5,955 nt of DNA from contig CAMVDI010000113.1 in assembly GCA_947166205.1 (NCBI GenBank), positions 1 through 5,955 of the forward strand, read 5' to 3'. Both the position numbers and the translations under genes were made by a program. Source of the stretch: an uncultured Clostridia bacterium (lineage in GTDB: Bacteria > Bacillota_A > Clostridia > Christensenellales > Aristaeellaceae). Positions 5,642 through 5,955 of the stretch are shown here, one piece after another; the stretch's first letter is position 1; every line of letters starts with the position of its first letter. Below the pieces are notes generated by a model. That model had not been told where the DNA came from, did not search any database, and worked only from the letters and a program-made list of their open reading frames with translations.

Positions 5642-5955
5642 ATGTCTACGAGCCCAGCCACCATTGCAGCCCCCAACCTGACGCAGCGCAGAAAAAGGAC
5701 CAACTGGCAGAAGGTCCTGCTGATCACCACCTTCTCCGCTGTTCCCCTGTTTCTGCTGATTCTCTTTACCTACGTTCCCTTCGCGAAGATGATCCAGTTC
5801 AGCTTCTACAACATGAGCTACACGAAAAACCGCGGCTTTGTGGGGCTGGACAACTACGCGAAGATTTTTACCAAGACCGAGTACGTGGACGCCATGCTGC
5901 TGAGCCTGTACTACATGGCCGGCGCGGTGGTGCAGCTTTCGCTGGCGCTGTTCTT
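5642..5955 (+). CDS. Sugar ABC transporter permease, MalF/UgpA type, 3'-partial
   Basis: An open frame of 104 codons runs from ATG at 5642 to the window end without a stop. AAGGAG at 5629-5634, 7 bases upstream, supports this start. A polar, basic N-terminus (QRRKRTNWQK, 15-24) precedes a first membrane segment (about 25-48, VLLITTFSAVPLFLLILFTY). The stretch FVGLDNYAKIF (66-76) matches the F-x-GL-x-NY motif typical of the first permease of carbohydrate-uptake importers. A second hydrophobic segment begins near residue 84 and is cut by the window end. About two thirds of the protein, including the EAA loop that contacts the ATPase, lies outside. It presumably pairs with a MalG-type permease and a shared MsmX-like ATPase not seen here. 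It is the membrane partner of the preceding binding protein. Confidence 0.92.
   Translation, partial: MSTSPATIAAPNLTQRRKRTNWQKVLLITTFSAVPLFLLILFTYVPFAKMIQFSFYNMSYTKNRGFVGLDNYAKIFTKTEYVDAMLLSLYYMAGAVVQLSLALF

Overview
The window is GC-rich bacterial DNA with every supported gene on the plus strand. Strong AAGGAG-type ribosome sites, a sigma-A-type promoter and a binding-protein-dependent sugar ABC transporter of Gram-positive style suggest a high-GC member of the Clostridia/Firmicutes, probably a gut or rumen fibre user. That placement is inference, since no taxonomic marker gene is present.

Left part (1 to about 3860): three co-directional genes with no terminator between them. The first is a radical SAM protein of unknown function whose start is at or beyond the window edge. 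Eleven bases later comes a bifunctional NAD(P)H-hydrate epimerase/dehydratase (nnr), a metabolite-repair enzyme. After a 97-base gap with two GC hairpins comes a cytoplasmic GH27 glycoside hydrolase. Its catalytic residues are intact, but the usual Asp-Asp-Cys-Trp sugar-binding motif reads Asp-Ile-Gln-Trp. This points to beta-L-arabinopyranosidase rather than plain alpha-galactosidase activity.

Middle (3821 to 4225): the last 12 codons of the GH27 gene and its downstream flank are duplicated as a perfect 64-bp tandem repeat, followed by a degenerate partial third copy. A strong, possibly two-way, intrinsic terminator follows. Next are two direct TGTTAAGCAA repeats, an A/T-rich stretch, and a promoter with perfect -35 and -10 hexamers at 17-bp spacing. 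A TTAAC-rich inverted repeat lies over the expected transcription start and looks like a repressor operator.

Right part (4226 to the end): this promoter drives a family 1 extracellular solute-binding protein. A second intrinsic terminator follows, then the start of a MalF/UgpA-type permease cut by the window end. The hairpin between them probably sets a high binding-protein to permease ratio. A plausible joint role is import of an oligosaccharide by the transporter and its hydrolysis inside the cell by the GH27 enzyme. The two are separate transcription units, so this link rests on proximity only. No RNA genes, CRISPR arrays or mobile elements were seen.
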